DNA of 64,000 nucleotides from Cyanoderma ruficeps (GCA_008694505.1 VZDJ01000100.1:1616283-1680282), one strand, 5' to 3'. Counted from the first letter of the stretch, positions 15,001 through 29,109 are shown. Notes: generated by a model not told the origin, from the sequence alone. Program-made: numbers and translations.

Positions 15001-17849
15001 CAGCATTGTGTTAACTTTGGAACATGTTTTTTCCATGGAGAAGTGATATTCATGAAACAGTGCTTACAAGGCACATGTCATTTTTAGCTACTCATGTTTG
15101 TACCAGTCAAATGTCTGAGACATGTCAGTGTAAATGTTATTCTGTCTGAGTCCTCATCAGAAATTTCTATTAAAAAGATCACTTCAGCACCCTATGTGGG
15201 GGGATAAGGGTATGTGGGGTACTGTTAAGTACAGGTTAACTTAGTCTGGATAAAAACAAAATGTAGCTGTATTTGGACTTTTCATTACAATTACAATAAG
15301 GTGCTGCATGCTTAATAATTGTCATGTTGCCTTGTCTGTGGCCATGAGCACAAGATTGTGTAAGGATATAAAATTCCTAATTGTTTTGGAAAAAAATCTC
15401 TAAATACCATCCTTTTAGTGAAAAACCAAATAGCCTTATTTTTCTTTCCCTCTTACAAACTCTTTGAATTTCCTTGCCTTTAAAGCTCGTTATCTAGCTA
15501 TAATCACTTTAGAGACTAGTGTTGAGGGGAGGATAAAGAAACAATGGCATTGTTATATGAGTAAAATTGTATTAAGAATAAAGATATAAAGATGGTATTT
15601 ATTGCAAAAATAAACTCAGTTACTGGAAATTCTTCTCTCACCCCTCAAGCTTTTGTTGACATGCAAAACAGATTTTAAGTAAGTAAATGAATTAAAATAT
15701 AAAGCAAACAAACAAACTGACATATGCCTCTGGCCCATTTTCAGTTTCAAATCAGTTCTGAAATTTGAGATAGAATACACTTTCTTTCCCAGAAAATATC
15801 TAGGTTTATAACTTATAATTTATCATTTGTAACAGCTGCTAGGTTCTGAATTTTCATAAGCCCTGAATGCCATGAACAGAGCAATTCTGATTTTTTGAAG
15901 GGTAATTAGAGGTGTTATTCTCTTCAATCTTTGTGTTCTTTCATTAAAGGCAATGAAAACCCTAGCCTAAAGGGCCATATGAAACATTTAAAAGAATGGT
16001 GAACAGACTTATTCTCATGTTACTATTCTACATGTTTAATTTGCAAAATGGAGTCTTATTCTGTGTTTCAGAGCAATACCTGTTTTAAAAATCACATCTT
16101 TGTCTTTTTAGTTCTTGACTATCTTTTACTACACATTACTACTGGGCATCTGATCAGGATGGAGTTAAACACTTTCCCTACAGAGCTGAAGACAAATACT
16201 ATCTCTCTTTACTTAAGTATATTTAATGGTGCATATTTATGGACTGATCTTATTCAACAGTGTGTAGGCTAATTCTGAAGCAGACTGGAATTTTCACTTT
16301 TGGAGTAATCACTACTCTGTTGTTTGTTTTCTTTTTTTTCCCCTGTCTTTCATGAGTCTTTAGATTCTACATATTTGTCTTCAAAATACCTGAAGAATAG
16401 CAGTATCCTGAATTCCTCTTTTTCAACTTGAGTCCATTGTCAGATGTTAAACTGTGATCCTGCTGTCACAACAGCTTTTATTGCTGTTTCTGAAAACATA
16501 GAACTCTTGTAGTAAGTCAGTAAAGCACAGCCTGGTACTTCGGGAGGGGCTGTCTCACCTGGTGCTGCTGCCTATTGCTTCAGGCATGGGGGTGATCATG
16601 ACTTTGCTGTATACAGTGCCAAGGCCAGCCAGCTGAATGCTGCTGCTGGACAAGGAGTTGGCTTCTGCTGGCAAGCAGGAATGCTTGCTCTCATATACAG
16701 AGATTCTTGTCACGGTCCCTTGCGTGCTTCCAGTAGCAGCACATAGGTTAAATACTCTGCCAGTAATAACCCCCCACAGAAACTGCATGGATTACCAGTG
16801 TTTATTAGTAATTATACTGCAAAGATTTTTCACTTCTTTCATAAGCAAGTTGAAATACGCTCCTTTTTATAACTGCTGAATTTTACAAGTCAGAACATGT
16901 ATGATAGTCCTGATAATGGAATGATTTATGTGACACCTCAAACCTTAGGTTTATGGAAATTATTTGCATTACCAACTACTGTGGCCACAAATGTGAGAGA
17001 AAGACTAATACCATTGTTACAGAGCAGGGAAATAAGCACAAGAATTGGAGAGACAGGAATGGGTAAGTGGGTCCACAAGGTTATTATCCAAATCTTGGTC
17101 TTGAAAGTTTGTATTTCTTCGCAGAAACTGACAGCGAAGTGATTTCATATGAGTTTCTATTATGACAGCTGCTATGCTTGTGGCGTCATTTTGTGTAGCC
17201 TTGCTGTTTTGAACAATATTTTATATTTTAGTTCTGAAAGTTTTACTCAGAGTGGATATTTAAGGCGCTGTTCAGCTTTTTGTATACCACTCCCAGAGGA
17301 GAAGTGTTGGCTGGTATATCAACACCACGTGTATTTCTCCTGCCGATGCATTATATCTAAAATAGTTCAGATGTTGGAATAACATTTCTCATTGCCAATG
17401 AATATCTGTCCTAACACCTAGTCTGAAAGGGAATCTTCTGGAGACTTTGGTATATAGCTAGGTGTTACTTAGTAGACCTCTCTGATCTTTTTCCATTTTG
17501 TGTGTTTAAAATATTAACTCATATTTTAAAATTCATTACCAAAGTTACATCTTTCTCTCCTGCCCCCAGTTATTCAAGACCTGTAATTTTTGTTACTGTT
17601 ATTCTGGTTTTGTTACCAGATTCAAGAGTTTCTAAATCATGTAGTGAAATAAGTTCTTTTCATCTTAGAGGCTACTAGTATAGGATTTAAATATTTTCAT
17701 AGCAAAATAATATACTGTAATATTATTTGGTACTTTAGCATATTTACTGCTGCAGCTGGTATGGCTGTGTGTTTGAATGTTTATGCTGATTACATGAATC
17801 TATTTTGGTACATAAATACTTTGACATATAAATACCTAAGCACAAATAC
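1..17849 (+). other. Intronic sequence, probably COMMD10 (left part)
   Basis: AT-rich DNA with no gene I can support. Open frames here are short (under about 100 codons) and do not resemble known proteins. Items seen inside: a perfect 14-bp hairpin at 211-242, direct repeats at 2101-2114 and 2141-2154, a 9-bp palindrome at 5192-5210, short GT runs near 6151 and 10324, a candidate cryptic exon at 12281-12388, and a minus-strand open frame at 16555-16788. Assignment to a COMMD10 intron is inferred from the terminal exons on the same strand at 60468 and 61154 and from the large introns of this gene in vertebrates. A possible very old, heavily mutated CR1-like stretch around 3480-3800 is too weak to call. 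Confidence 0.6.
211..242. repeat. Perfect inverted repeat, 14-bp arms
   Basis: CCTAATAGTTCCTT (211-224), loop ACAC, AAGGAACTATTAGG (229-242). All 14 positions pair. Confidence 0.93.
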
Positions 17850-18538
17850 AGGCTGGGTAGAAGATGAGTTGAAAGCAGCCCAGAGACGAAGGGTTTGGGA
17901 ATGCTGCTGGATGAGAAGCTGGATGCAGTCCAGAAAACCAACTGTGTCCTGGGCTGCATCAAGATCAGTGTCAGCAGGGTGAGGGAGGGGATTCTGTCCC
18001 TCTGCTCTGCAGAGGGTGAGAGACCACCTGGTGAGACCCCACCTATAGAGCTGCATCCAGCTGTGGGCTGCCAGCATAGGAAGGACAGGGACCTGCTGGA
18101 CCAAGTCCAGAGGAGAGTCACAAAAATTGTCATAGAACTGGAGCATCTCTCCTATGAAGAAAGACTGAGAAAACTGGAGATGTTCAGCCTGTAAAAGAGC
18201 AGGCTCCAGGGAGACTTTATCGCAGCCTTCATGTACCAAAACAGGGCCTATAAGAAAGCCAGAGAAGAACTTCTGACAGAGGCATGTAGTGACAGGACAA
18301 GTGGGGATGGTTTTAAATGGAATGAAGGTAGATTTATATAAGATATAATCAAGAAGTTCTTTACTGTGAGGGTGATGAGGCATTGGCACAGGTGGATGTC
18401 CCATCTCCAGAAATGTTCAGGGTCAGGTTGGGTGGGGCTTTGAGCAGCCTGGGCTCGTGAAAGGTTTCTTCCCATGGCAGGGGACTTGAAACCAGATAAT
18501 CATTAGGGGTCCCTCCAAAGCCATACCATTTCAGGATT
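17850..18538 (+). mobile_element. CR1 LINE 3' fragment (ORF2 C-terminus plus 3' UTR)
   Basis: Recognised as the 3' end of an avian CR1 non-LTR retrotransposon in + orientation. The frame at 17895-18194 reads LLDEKLDAVQKTN, VLGCIKISVSR, then VQRRVTK and LEHLSYEERLRKLEMFSL before a stop; these are the familiar C-terminal blocks of CR1 ORF2 (reverse transcriptase). Downstream come the nucleotide blocks for 'gcatgtagtgacaggacaa' and the 'gggctttgagcagcctgg' tail, ending in a decayed 'ggtccctccaaagcc' terminus near 18538. Typical 5'-truncated copy, no longer coding, with several internal deletions relative to the usual element. Orientation is the same as COMMD10. Confidence 0.93.
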
Positions 18539-21500
18539 GGATATTGAAAACGAAATATTATCTAATGGGAAAAAATAATAGGTGTGGAATGAAACTGAAA
18601 GACATCTTGAGCTGTGTGATTATTATTATTATAAGCTTTATTGTACTTAGGTGGTTTACCTTTGCTATTGCAACTAAGTTTTTGACTAGTATCTGTGCTC
18701 TGAGAACAATGAAATTTTTATTTGATCTCTTTTTAAAGTCTTCCCTCTTTGTTTTTGTGTATGTGTAAGACTTATCTTTCATCCTAAGACTTTTCTGCAA
18801 TGCTTCCTCTCACATTTAAAGAGTAAATTTTATTCCCTAATTGCCATTGTATTGCAATCCTATGAAAGCCATGCTACTTTTGTTGCTAATGTAAATAAGC
18901 TTTCCATTCCCAGAAATTCCTAGCATCCTTTTCCTGTTTTTCTGCCAACCTGAATCATATTTTTTGCAAATGGATCACCGGATTTGCCTGTCTCAGTTCT
19001 GATGAGGTCTTACTGGTACCCTGTGCTGTGGTTTGCAGAGTGTTCCAGCAATTTAATGGCTGCATTCCTGCTCTTGTCCGGTACTTTATAAGATAGTAAA
19101 ACTTGTGTCATCTGTGTAGTCAGTGTTTGTGTTCCCATCCCCTAGCAATCTGAACCTCTTATTTGTTTACTTCTAACTTTGGAAAAAACAGCAGAGGTGT
19201 CAAAGATCATTTCTTTCCTGCTAATTCTGAGAGCAGGATGTAGAGCATTCTGTAAATCCTTGACTAGATGAAAAGCTACAGAATGAGTTTACATACCATC
19301 TGGCGTAGAGAGTCCATGTAAGAAAGAGAAGTCATAAATGCCTTATCTTACCTGGGCCACACAAGCGTGCATAGCCTATTAAACACTGTACTTAATTGTT
19401 ATCAGTTCATTAACTTTCCAAGTTTTGTTGTGTTTTCTTCTCCAAGAAAATGACATACTTACTCAGCAATATGAAAGCCCTGTTTCCTTTGACTGCTGTA
19501 CAAGTTCTCAGATTTTTTGGCTGTTTTCCTGGTATGTTTTAAAATAATGCCAATCTCTTGCCTTTCAAGTCCTGAACTATTCAATAGGATTTCACTGCAG
19601 TTCTTACATGTTACTGTGTGGGATCTCTGATCCAACAGACTGTTTACATGTGTTGCAAGTTACATGTGTGATGCTTCTGTTTCCTTTCATGGGACTTAGA
19701 TATTTGAAAATTATTGGATTTGTATAGTCTGTTGAGTTGGAGCAACCAGGGTCAGAAGATAAAAATTACTGCATCTGCCTCAAAATTGCGTGGGAATTTA
19801 TGTTCATATTTTCTTAAAGTTTATCCATTCATCACTTCAGTGGAGTACTGAGGAAAATGACTTATACTTTCTGGGTTGTTAAGCTTTGTTTTGCTTGTGG
19901 TTTTGTTTTGGTTTGTTAGTTGGTTCTTTTTTTTGTACTCTTGTTGGTACATCTTGTTGTATGGCTGAGATTACTTGCATGCTTGAAAGCAAGGGAGTCT
20001 TGCATGCTAAATGCATATACTTCAAAGCACTCTAGGGTCACCTGAATTGTTAGTTTAGACAAATGACAATATTAAATAGATGTATATTTTGATAAAAGTG
20101 ATTTATTAGCTGTTAGAAGTCTTGGAGTATTGAAATCTGTCATTAAAATACAATAGTATTGCAGCAACAGAAACTGCATTTCTTGAGTTGTTGCACATTT
20201 TGTCACCTTTTAAAATGATCTTCTGAAACTATGGATTTACTATATTTTCAGAAAAAATGTCTTTGAGTAGCATCTCTTTTGATAAAATTATAGTTGTGTG
20301 TGAGCCTGTATTCACTCATCAGAGACATACAGAGATTCAGTTCGTCTGTCTGAAATTACTGAATAAATGAACAGTAATGGGTGACTCTGGTGTTGTTTAG
20401 GGTTTTTTGCATCTTTAGTAAATGGATCAGTATGTAAAGTCCACTTGGAATGTATTGAAAAGGCAGTCTAAATAAAGAAGTCAAGCTATTTAACAGAAAT
20501 GTGATTGAAACTGTTTACTTCAAGTATAGACAAAAGAAGTTATTTTTGGTCTTAGGAAAATACGTATGTCATGCTGGCAATTTTACAGAAGTGACATTTG
20601 TGAACAATAGTGTTACAAGAACCCCTCTTACAATATAAAGATGTGTTAGCACATATGTGTTTCATGGATATCATAATGTTTAGGGAATGCTTAAGCGTAA
20701 GTGTACAATCAGTGTTTCAGATTTGCCCTACCATCTTACTGAGAGGAAAGTGGATGACAAATATAGCCCAGTTATTTTAGTTTTAAAATAATATATCCAA
20801 TGTCCTCTGAATGGTTTCCTTTTTTATTCTTAGCATTTCTTTGTATTCTTTATTCTTGACATTTTGTATATTGACAAATGTACATCTATATGGTTATTAA
20901 GAGCTGGATTGTTAAGAAACACGAATTTACCTTTATGAAGCTGTTATGTTCAGAAATAAAGCCTTTCTTTAATATCCATAAAACCCAAGATCACTTTTTC
21001 ACCTAATTTCTAGCACTTAAATTAGTTTTCACTGTGCACTTCAACATGTTGTAGGTCCCATGATTCTCATGACATATTTTGTTTTATTTAAATCAGAACT
21101 ACTATAATTTAACTTTATGGGGTGATCTTAAAGAAACTGAAGCAGCCTGAGCAGATGAAGTACTATTGCTATTTGTTCTTGAAAAGGATACCTCTTTAGT
21201 TTTGGAGATAACAGATACAATGAGGTGCAAATCCAAAGAAACTTACCTGTGTGAAATTAATGATTAGTGTCTGTTATCATTGAACTTTTCCTTGGACACT
21301 GACCACCTTTCTAAGATTTATGAGAAGGGCTTTGTGATAAAATGCAAATGGAGATCCAAGAAATCTTACTTTTAGTATCCCTTGTCAAAGTGTGAAAAAA
21401 TTTCTGTTTCTGAATTCCTTTGGAATCCCCATTGTGGTTCCCCCAAGTGTCTGGGAGGTACATGGCTGATGGCAGCAGCCTTTGGCTTCAATCCAGCTTT

Positions 21501-22782
21501 CAAGGAAAGCATCCAAGTTCATGGGATAAAGCAGTAGGAGCAGTATTTCATAAATACAGTACTGTTTCTACCTCAGCAAGCCTGAGTGTCCCCTTCTGTG
21601 CGATTCTTCACTCCTTCTTAGCCACTCAGCAGCTTTCAAGCTCTCACTGAGTAAACTCAGGCTCTGGTATGTTCATCTTCCTGCAAGCCCATGTGTTGCT
21701 TTATGGTGCTATAAGGATGAATCAAATCTTCTTGATGGAAGCTTTTTTATATAGGCGAATTTTAGACTGTTACTGACATGCTGAAATATAGTGATCAAAT
21801 CTTAGAATTTGATAAGACCGAATTATACAGAAGTGTAGCCAGGACAGTAGGCATGGCCCTAAAAAGACAACTTTACTCAAGCAGTTGGTATTGTGAAGTA
21901 AAAGAAAAGTATTCTGGGAACAGAAAAATTTTCCCAAATTGAACGGAAGAATAAGGGAGTGAGAAAAATAATGAACACTTCCTTAATGAATTTCATTTTT
22001 ATGGCAGGTTTTTCACTTTTATAATGTGTCTAATTGTGACTTACAAAAGGACAGTAATCTTCACAGGAGATAAGGTTCAGTAGGTGCTGTTACATGTAAT
22101 CTTTTTCTAGAATTGTGTCCCTTATGCTGACCAAGTGGAATACTGCTTTCCATAATGCTATTTTATAATGGTAATTATAAAAGTTTTCTGGAAACTCTAT
22201 AAAAGAAGTTATTGTTTGGATGAAAGTGCCATATTTTACAGGAATTATACTGTATTAACTATTCTCATTTGAAAGTTCAAGGATGCTGTATCCTGCTGAG
22301 CGACCGGTGTTTCTATTTTCAGTACTTTGTGTGCTGCTTGAGTCATATTGATTTCCAAATACTTTTATAGTGTACAAAACAGGAAGAATGTAATAGCCTC
22401 ATATGGCAGCTGAGATGTTGGTGGGTTTTTTTCCTAATTAAAGTATTTATTAAAATTGCAACAGGAATTGCTAAATGTAACAAGAAGCTGCGTTTTCTCT
22501 GTTTGCAACCCAAGCTACTGCTTGAACTGATTCCCGCTGTTTCTTGTTATTGTTCAAGTGCAAGCATTATCTGCTGTGGAAGAAAAGTAAGGGAGATACT
22601 TTATTTTAATGTCTTTTCTAAATGTAGGAACACACAATTTGTGCAGGTCAGAAGTGGTGAAGTCTAACAATACCAAATTACTGACAAAATAATAATTTTC
22701 TTGTGTTTGTGTTATCATTGCTTGATCTATTTATGTGAATGTTATTATAATAATTAATATTATGGAATACAAACTTGCTGGT

Positions 22783-22809
22783 AATTAGGGTACTTTTTGT
22801 ACCCTAATT
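22783..22809. repeat. Perfect inverted repeat, 11-bp arms
   Basis: AATTAGGGTAC (22783-22793), loop TTTTT, GTACCCTAATT (22799-22809), followed by a run of T. All 11 positions pair. In a bacterium this would look like a terminator; in this AT-rich avian intron it has no assigned role. Confidence 0.9.
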
Positions 22810-24920
22810 TTTTCACTTCCCGTGAGTATTCTAAAATACACAACTTGGATAGAATTTTGGTTGTGAAATAGTGTTGCCAGTTTACATTTGCATGTGGGAT
22901 TTATTTTGGGTTTTTTTAGTGAGAATGTCTGCAATATTTTTACTTCTAAAGTAAGTTGTACAATACAGGAACAGTGTTTTCTGCTTCTTATATATATGGG
23001 TACCAAATACTTCCCTTTTTTTAAGGAAAAAAAAAAATCCGTACAACACCTTTTTGGTTCCTCTAAGGAGTTTTTAAGTTCTGAGATTTGATGGTTCCGC
23101 GTAGCTGGTCACGTCCTAATAGTGATCAACAGTCTGCCAGATTTCCTGCACAGACATTAAGAAGTCTGGTGGAAATCATCCGGTAGGATTTATTTTTGTG
23201 CTCTTAAGCAACTTGATTCATTTTTTTCCCCTCATACACGCCTGTGATTTCTCTGAAGGGCAGGGACAAATATCAGAGGCTGAAACCATCACCATCAGTG
23301 TGCACCTTCCTTGTGGAACAGTGAAAGCTTGTCTTTGGCTGGTTGCACGATCCCCATACTGAGAGGGAGAGATGGGTTCACATGTGATGCTCAGTGTTTT
23401 GGCTAACAACATTTTACAAATGTGCCTCTGGTTTTCACATACAGTTCATACACTGGGTCACATCTATTATAGACACGTCTATTGCATCCGAAGAAGAGCA
23501 TCTGAAGTCATTGCCTGTTAGAAGCTCAGGTCCCACAGAACATATCCTTTATTATTACTGGTGGAATTCCTGGTTTAAAGAAGGAAGATACCAGTAATAA
23601 TTTTGTTTGTCAATATATATAGGCTTTCTGAATCAGAGGAGTGCAGGGTAGTTTGGACCTTCTCCAAAGCCTGATAAGGTGACTGGGTTATTTCTATAGT
23701 TGCTTGTGAACTGTAACAGTAGCAGCTTAAACACAGGCAAATCACGGGATAATTTTTGGACATAGGTAAGTTTTAAGCATTTTGCTCGAAAACTGCATAA
23801 TGAACTTGTAAGAGCAGAATACGAGGTCCAAATTTCATAGGGCCTAAGTCCTGCCTGTATCCATCTTCCTCTTGTACTTCTGATCCCTGCTCTTTCACAA
23901 CCTTTCAAATACGGCTTTTTTGCAAGCTGGTCCTTTGCTATTCTTGCATTCTCTGCTTTTCAGTTCTCCATACCTTTACTAAGATCTCTCTTTCTGGGAG
24001 TGTGAACCAGGCTTTGCTGAACAGCAGAGAAATGGGAGGATGATGTAAGGGCAAAGAAAAGGGTAATTAGAGTATTCTGTATTCAGAAGTATCTCCTCAA
24101 AGAATTCACATAAATGGAAAGAAGGATTAGGCCTCTGAATTAGGGGTCTGCCAGGAAATCTGCTGCTTTGAAGACCAAGGAAATAAATGAATAAAAGCTT
24201 CACTAACATGGGGTTAAGATTATTCATTGGTGCTCTGTAGTTTTTGAGGATATAGAGAATAGCTAATACAAAGACTCTAGAAACCAGAAAGTGCATGATT
24301 TAATGTGTTCGGCTTCCACTACAGGATTTTAATTCTGAATTTCTGGAATCATGCCTTGCTCTGTCTTCACATGCTCTATACAGCCTCTGCAGGTGCTCTA
24401 ACAGCTCTGGGCACAGAACACCTAGGCTCTTTGCCTGACAAAATTTGGATTTTTAAATAGGTATGATAAGTAGGGGCTTTTCCCAGCACTGAGGTTACTT
24501 TTCACAAATTACAGCTGGCTTGCCTGGGGTTTCATTCTGAGATGCTCCTTTCATTTACCCATTGCTATACTTTCATTGTCATATATGCCAGTAGGCTATT
24601 AGTAATTCCATGACACGGAGGCATTTTTGTTCATCTCTAGGGAACTTTTCCCACACAATCAATTCAGTTCAGCCCTGAAAGGAGGCATTCTTGATTCCTT
24701 GGGATAAATATATACTCTTTTCAAATCACAAGATGCAGCTCCTCCAGGCTGTTCTCACTAACAGCTCCACTGGTTGCCGCACTGAGTGTTAACATAGTGA
24801 ATGCAGCTGGAGTGTTTGCAAATATGTGCCGGAATGTAAATGTGTGAATACAGCATAAACAATAACACATTGTTCTAGTTCATTCACGTATCTATTCATG
24901 TATCTTCCAGCAATTTTCAG

Positions 24921-25140
24921 GCCCCTGAGAACCGTCATCTAGTCTGGCCTCCTGGCTATCAGTTCTGTATGGATTTCTAAGACAGTAGCTTTCTTCAGGA
25001 GTTCATCTTCGAGCCCCAAAGAAATCAAAAGCTGGACAATCTCTACTAATTGCAGAAGTTTTCCTATCCATAGACACTTGTCACTGAGCCATTCCAAGAG
25101 ACTGTTGGCAGGTGCCTGACTTCATAACCAAGTTCCCATT
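24921..25140. repeat. Possible ancient CR1-type relic
   Basis: The phrase around 24931-24955 (accgtcatctagtctggcct, then cctgg) resembles a very widespread old repeat of birds and turtles that I associate with ancient CR1-like LINEs. The rest, to about 25140, is too diverged for me to follow or to orient. Reported as tentative only. Confidence 0.3.
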
Positions 25141-27567
25141 GCTGAGGTGATAAGTACATTATTTTTCATTGCCTGAGGCATAGTTTCAAAGCACCTGAGA
25201 CACCAGTGGCACATCTGAGCTGCACTAACTAAGCTTCGTGAAAATTCAAAAACATACAGAGTTAAAGGGTGTTCTTTTGTCATATTTCCTTCCATTTTAA
25301 CTTTTCATAGGAAAATGTGGCAGTGAGCACTAGGCTTCTTAAAATACACCTTTTAGGTCCAGGTGTAAGATGCTGAAGTTCTCCTGCTTCATTCCTGTGT
25401 GCATGGCTCAGCAAGTCTGTACGGGCTGAAATTCAGATGAAGAGGAGTTAGCAGATGAGTTGCCTTAAGGGGAGATCTTGAGAGGAGCCAGCTGAGGGAG
25501 AATACTTTCATTGAAATGTATTTGAATACTCACTAATGCCAAAATGTAACAAGAGTTTGTATATTAACTTGTGAACTGTGCTTTTTCAGAGTCTTGGCTA
25601 TGGCCTTCCTCTGTTAATTTTCTGTATGTGATTGAACTATGTTTTGGGAGAGCCATAGTCTCTAAAGCGTTAACACTTTGTATTAATTTATCCGTGGTAC
25701 TTTGCCGGCTTATTATGAGAACAATGCTTGCCAATGTTCTCTATTAACTTCCATAGTTATCCTTGCAAACAGTAATTGATCTTTTGGTGAATTTAAATAT
25801 TCTTCTTCAGAGGCATACTGGGAGATTTTTTTCTGTGGCTGAGCAATAATCTTTATTATATTTATAATTTTTAACAAAGCTCTGGTTTCTCAGCTCATTA
25901 AATTGTGCTGGGTTTCTTTCTTTTTTCTTTTAATAGAAACACTTTCATCTTCACTGCTTTTTTACCTCTTGAGGTATTTTTAAAATTAAAATGATAATAT
26001 GAAAAATCCACAAGACATATGTTATCTGGTCTTGGTTTAGACATTTGTGATGGATTCTTGAGCCTCAAGTGAGAATATATCAAGAAAAGTTTAATTCACT
26101 TAACCAGAACGCTGAAGGAAGTTAGTTTATTTTGGCACAATAGTAGTCACATTTTAATTGAATTAATTAATGATCTGTTGATTGTGAGTTAAGATTGTAT
26201 TAATTTCCACTTCTTCCATTTCCTCTATTTCAAATACAACTTTTAAAAAGTAGCTGGTGAGAGGTGCTATATGATGCTCCTCTTCTTTCGTCCTGCATAT
26301 ATTCTGCAGTATAGATTTCATTAGTAGAACTTATTTTATTTGAAGTAGTGTCTGAAAATCTAGACTAGCATATGTGTGCTTCAGAATGCATATTTTTATA
26401 TATATTTACTTCCCTTTTAAGTCATTGCAATGATCACTACTGTCAAACCAGGTTAAGACAATAAAAGTCTTTTCAAACTTATTCTGGGAAGAAAAAGTAA
26501 TTAATGATTTTTTCTTTTCTAGATCAGGAAACTATTTCTTAGTGCAAATGTGAGTTCTGTCTCACTAACGTCAATATTCTTATATCAGTTTTACATGGAT
26601 TCAGCAATCTTAATGCTTTCTTCAGCAAAACAAATCAAAGTATTTTAATTAATAGTCTTTAGGGCCTTTTCAATATTCTGTCCTCAGAGAAAGTAGAAGG
26701 TTTTTACTGGGGTTTTTTAATTAAGAAAATTAATTTTGTCTTAATCTTAAAACATATTTCACTCATGACATACTGAGCAATATAATTTCGTTCTACTGAT
26801 AAGTGAAATATTCCAGAACTTTCTTATGTGGAGTCATTTGGCTTTGTTAAACTAAATACTTTGAGCATGTCAATATGTGTTTTATTCTCCTTGGTCTGTA
26901 TTTTGAGGAGAGGTTCAGCAACTAAGGCATCCATGGGCTCCACAAAGTAGAGGTGTTTTTTTCAAACTTTTCCGTGCTGGGTAGGGCATCAAGATTTTGG
27001 TTTTAAGCATTTGGAATGCTTTAATTTCAAGGATTAAATTTTGGAGTTTTTCAAAATGGATTGTTACATGAGCTGGATAAACAGTAAAAGGATTATGGTA
27101 TTCCCTTTCTGGAAGCTGCATTTGAGAAATTTAGTGGAAAGATGGGAACTTTATGAGCCAAGTCTGCTCATGTTGGGAGTGGGGGAACAAGATTTTTTTT
27201 GGTGAGCTGCATTACTGAGGGGTAGTGAAAGGTTGCATCATATTAAAGAAAGGTTCCAGAAATCGGAGTTTTTTGTATTTGGGTGAAAAGATATTTATGA
27301 GGGCTAAGCTGCAGATTGAAAAGAAGGGACCCAATTTTGAAATGCTTTGAAATAAGTTGTTCTTTACCATCATGTTCCAGGTAAGCATGCTTGCTGAGGA
27401 CAATAACCCCTGTGGTGTAAAGAAAAGTGTGTTGTAATTAGAGATACAACAGGGGCCTTGGACTCTACAGTTCATAGCAATAAATGTGCTTTTCCTGATC
27501 ACAGGACACTTGACTTACAGAGTGAGTTCTTTTATAACTAGCTAGAATTTATTATTCTTCTGCAGCA

Positions 27568-27688
27568 TTGGATGGGTCTCTGAGTAACATGGTCTAGTTG
27601 GAGATGTCTGTGCTCATTTCCAGGGGGTTGGGCTAGATGATGCTTAAAACTCCCTTCCAGCACAAACCATTTCATAATTCTGTGATTT
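27568..27688 (+). mobile_element. CR1 LINE 3' terminal fragment
   Basis: About 120 bases matching the extreme 3' end of CR1: 'ggatgggtctctgagtaaca' (27570-27589), 'ctagttggagatgtctgtgc', 'gggctagatgatgcttaaaa' and 'cttccagcacaaaccattt', closing with 'ataattctgtgattt', the decayed form of the 8-bp ATTCTATG tail. Non-coding, heavily 5'-truncated, + orientation. Confidence 0.88.
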
Positions 27689-29109
27689 CTTCTCATCAGT
27701 AAGGCTAGAATTGAAAATATTTAAAAATCAGACCCAACGAGTCTGACTACAGTATATGAATTTCATCCAAAAGAAACCTGGAAGGAAATCCCTTTATAGT
27801 GTCTATAGAGTGTAGGGTGGGAGAAGGAATGAAGACAGCACTGCTGTTGTTGTTTGGTTGTTTTTTGGGGTGGGGTAGTTTGGTTTGGTTTTTTTGATGG
27901 TTAATACATGAATACTGTGTTACGATACAGGCTGTGTATGGGCTGCTGAGGATAGAATGTGTGACCTGTGGGATAAGCAAGTGTGCCTGATCTCAGGCCC
28001 TGATTGTGCTTTGCAGTATGTGTGGAGAGTGTATTGTCTCAATGTGAATGTATGTGATGTTTGAGTAGTTGTATTTTGTGTTTGTTTTGTTTTCTCAGAG
28101 AAAGAAGTAGGTCTTTCACCATTTTCATGGTCTTTATTCAGGAATATTTTGAGGGAAAATAGTCTGTGATCAGCTGTCACCTAGGCAGTGTACTGAAATG
28201 TTCTCACTGATTTTATGGATTTAGAAGTAAAGGAACTGAAGCTGAATTTTTGAATTTTTTCACTGCAAAAATATTCAGTGGTTTTTAGCCAGTGTACTCT
28301 TTTGAGCTGCTTTGCTCAATTTGATAAATTATTCACAGATGACTGCAAATTCTGGCCAAATTGCTTATTTAAGTGCATCATTACTGGACACCTCACTAGC
28401 TTCTCATCCATTTTCAGCACAGTGTACTTCTACTTCATTCTAAAGCTTATTTTCCTTAAGAAACCACTCTTATTTTTCCTGGTTTACTGGCTGTGCTCAG
28501 AAACTTAGGATTTTAATACTTTTTTAAAGCTGTTTATGTGTTGCTGACATTGCAACAGATACAACGGTTGATTGTAAGGCTTTTTTCATGATTATTTGGA
28601 CCAGTTTATATGATAATGTTTAAGGTAATCTGTTATTTAATGAACAGTTGTTTATTTGATTTTACCCTTCAGATTTGGTTGGTAGATATTTCTTACTGAA
28701 TGGGTCAGGATTTCTGGATCCAAGATGTCATTGTTTATGTAGTCTTTTGCTATTCAAATGTTTTATCTGAAATATAAGTAAAAACAGCCTGAATTTTGTG
28801 TCCAAATCCAAATTTTAAGGGGCAGACTGGTTCTCTTGGATAATACTACAAATGTGGTGAAATCAGTAGCCTTACAGAGTACAAAATCAAGTCCCAGTGA
28901 AGGGGCGAGGGAAAGAAAAGATTAATTTATTGCATTTTCTTTTATATTGTTTTTGGATTGTTCGAGACCCCACCAGCAACACAAATGAAAACCAGATACT
29001 TACTGTGTTTTGTCCTTTGCAACAAAAGGCCATTGCCTTTATCAAGCAGGCTGAGGCTGTAATAACTACAAAGCCTTCCCACACCTAGCAGTAAATGTGG
29101 GAAAGTTAC

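Larger units (their letters stand above)
18539..27567 (+). other. Intronic sequence between CR1 copies
   Basis: No gene recognised. AT-rich with G/T-rich low complexity near 19880-19935, a perfect 11-bp hairpin at 22783-22809 and a possible ancient CR1-type relic at about 24921-25140. The open frames on both strands (up to about 105 codons) have no recognisable domains and overlap one another, as expected by chance. Confidence 0.55.

Noticed and set aside
17790..18404. 204-codon minus-strand open frame
   Set aside because: It lies almost wholly on the antisense of the CR1 copy at 17850-18538. CR1 sense sequence explains the composition and the open frame.
22783..22820. Rho-independent terminator
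   Set aside because: Shape fits, but the DNA is an animal intron where this class of signal does not operate.
28968..28989. tRNA gene
   Set aside because: Only the T-arm and acceptor 3' side look tRNA-like; no D-arm, anticodon arm or pairing 5' acceptor strand is found upstream.
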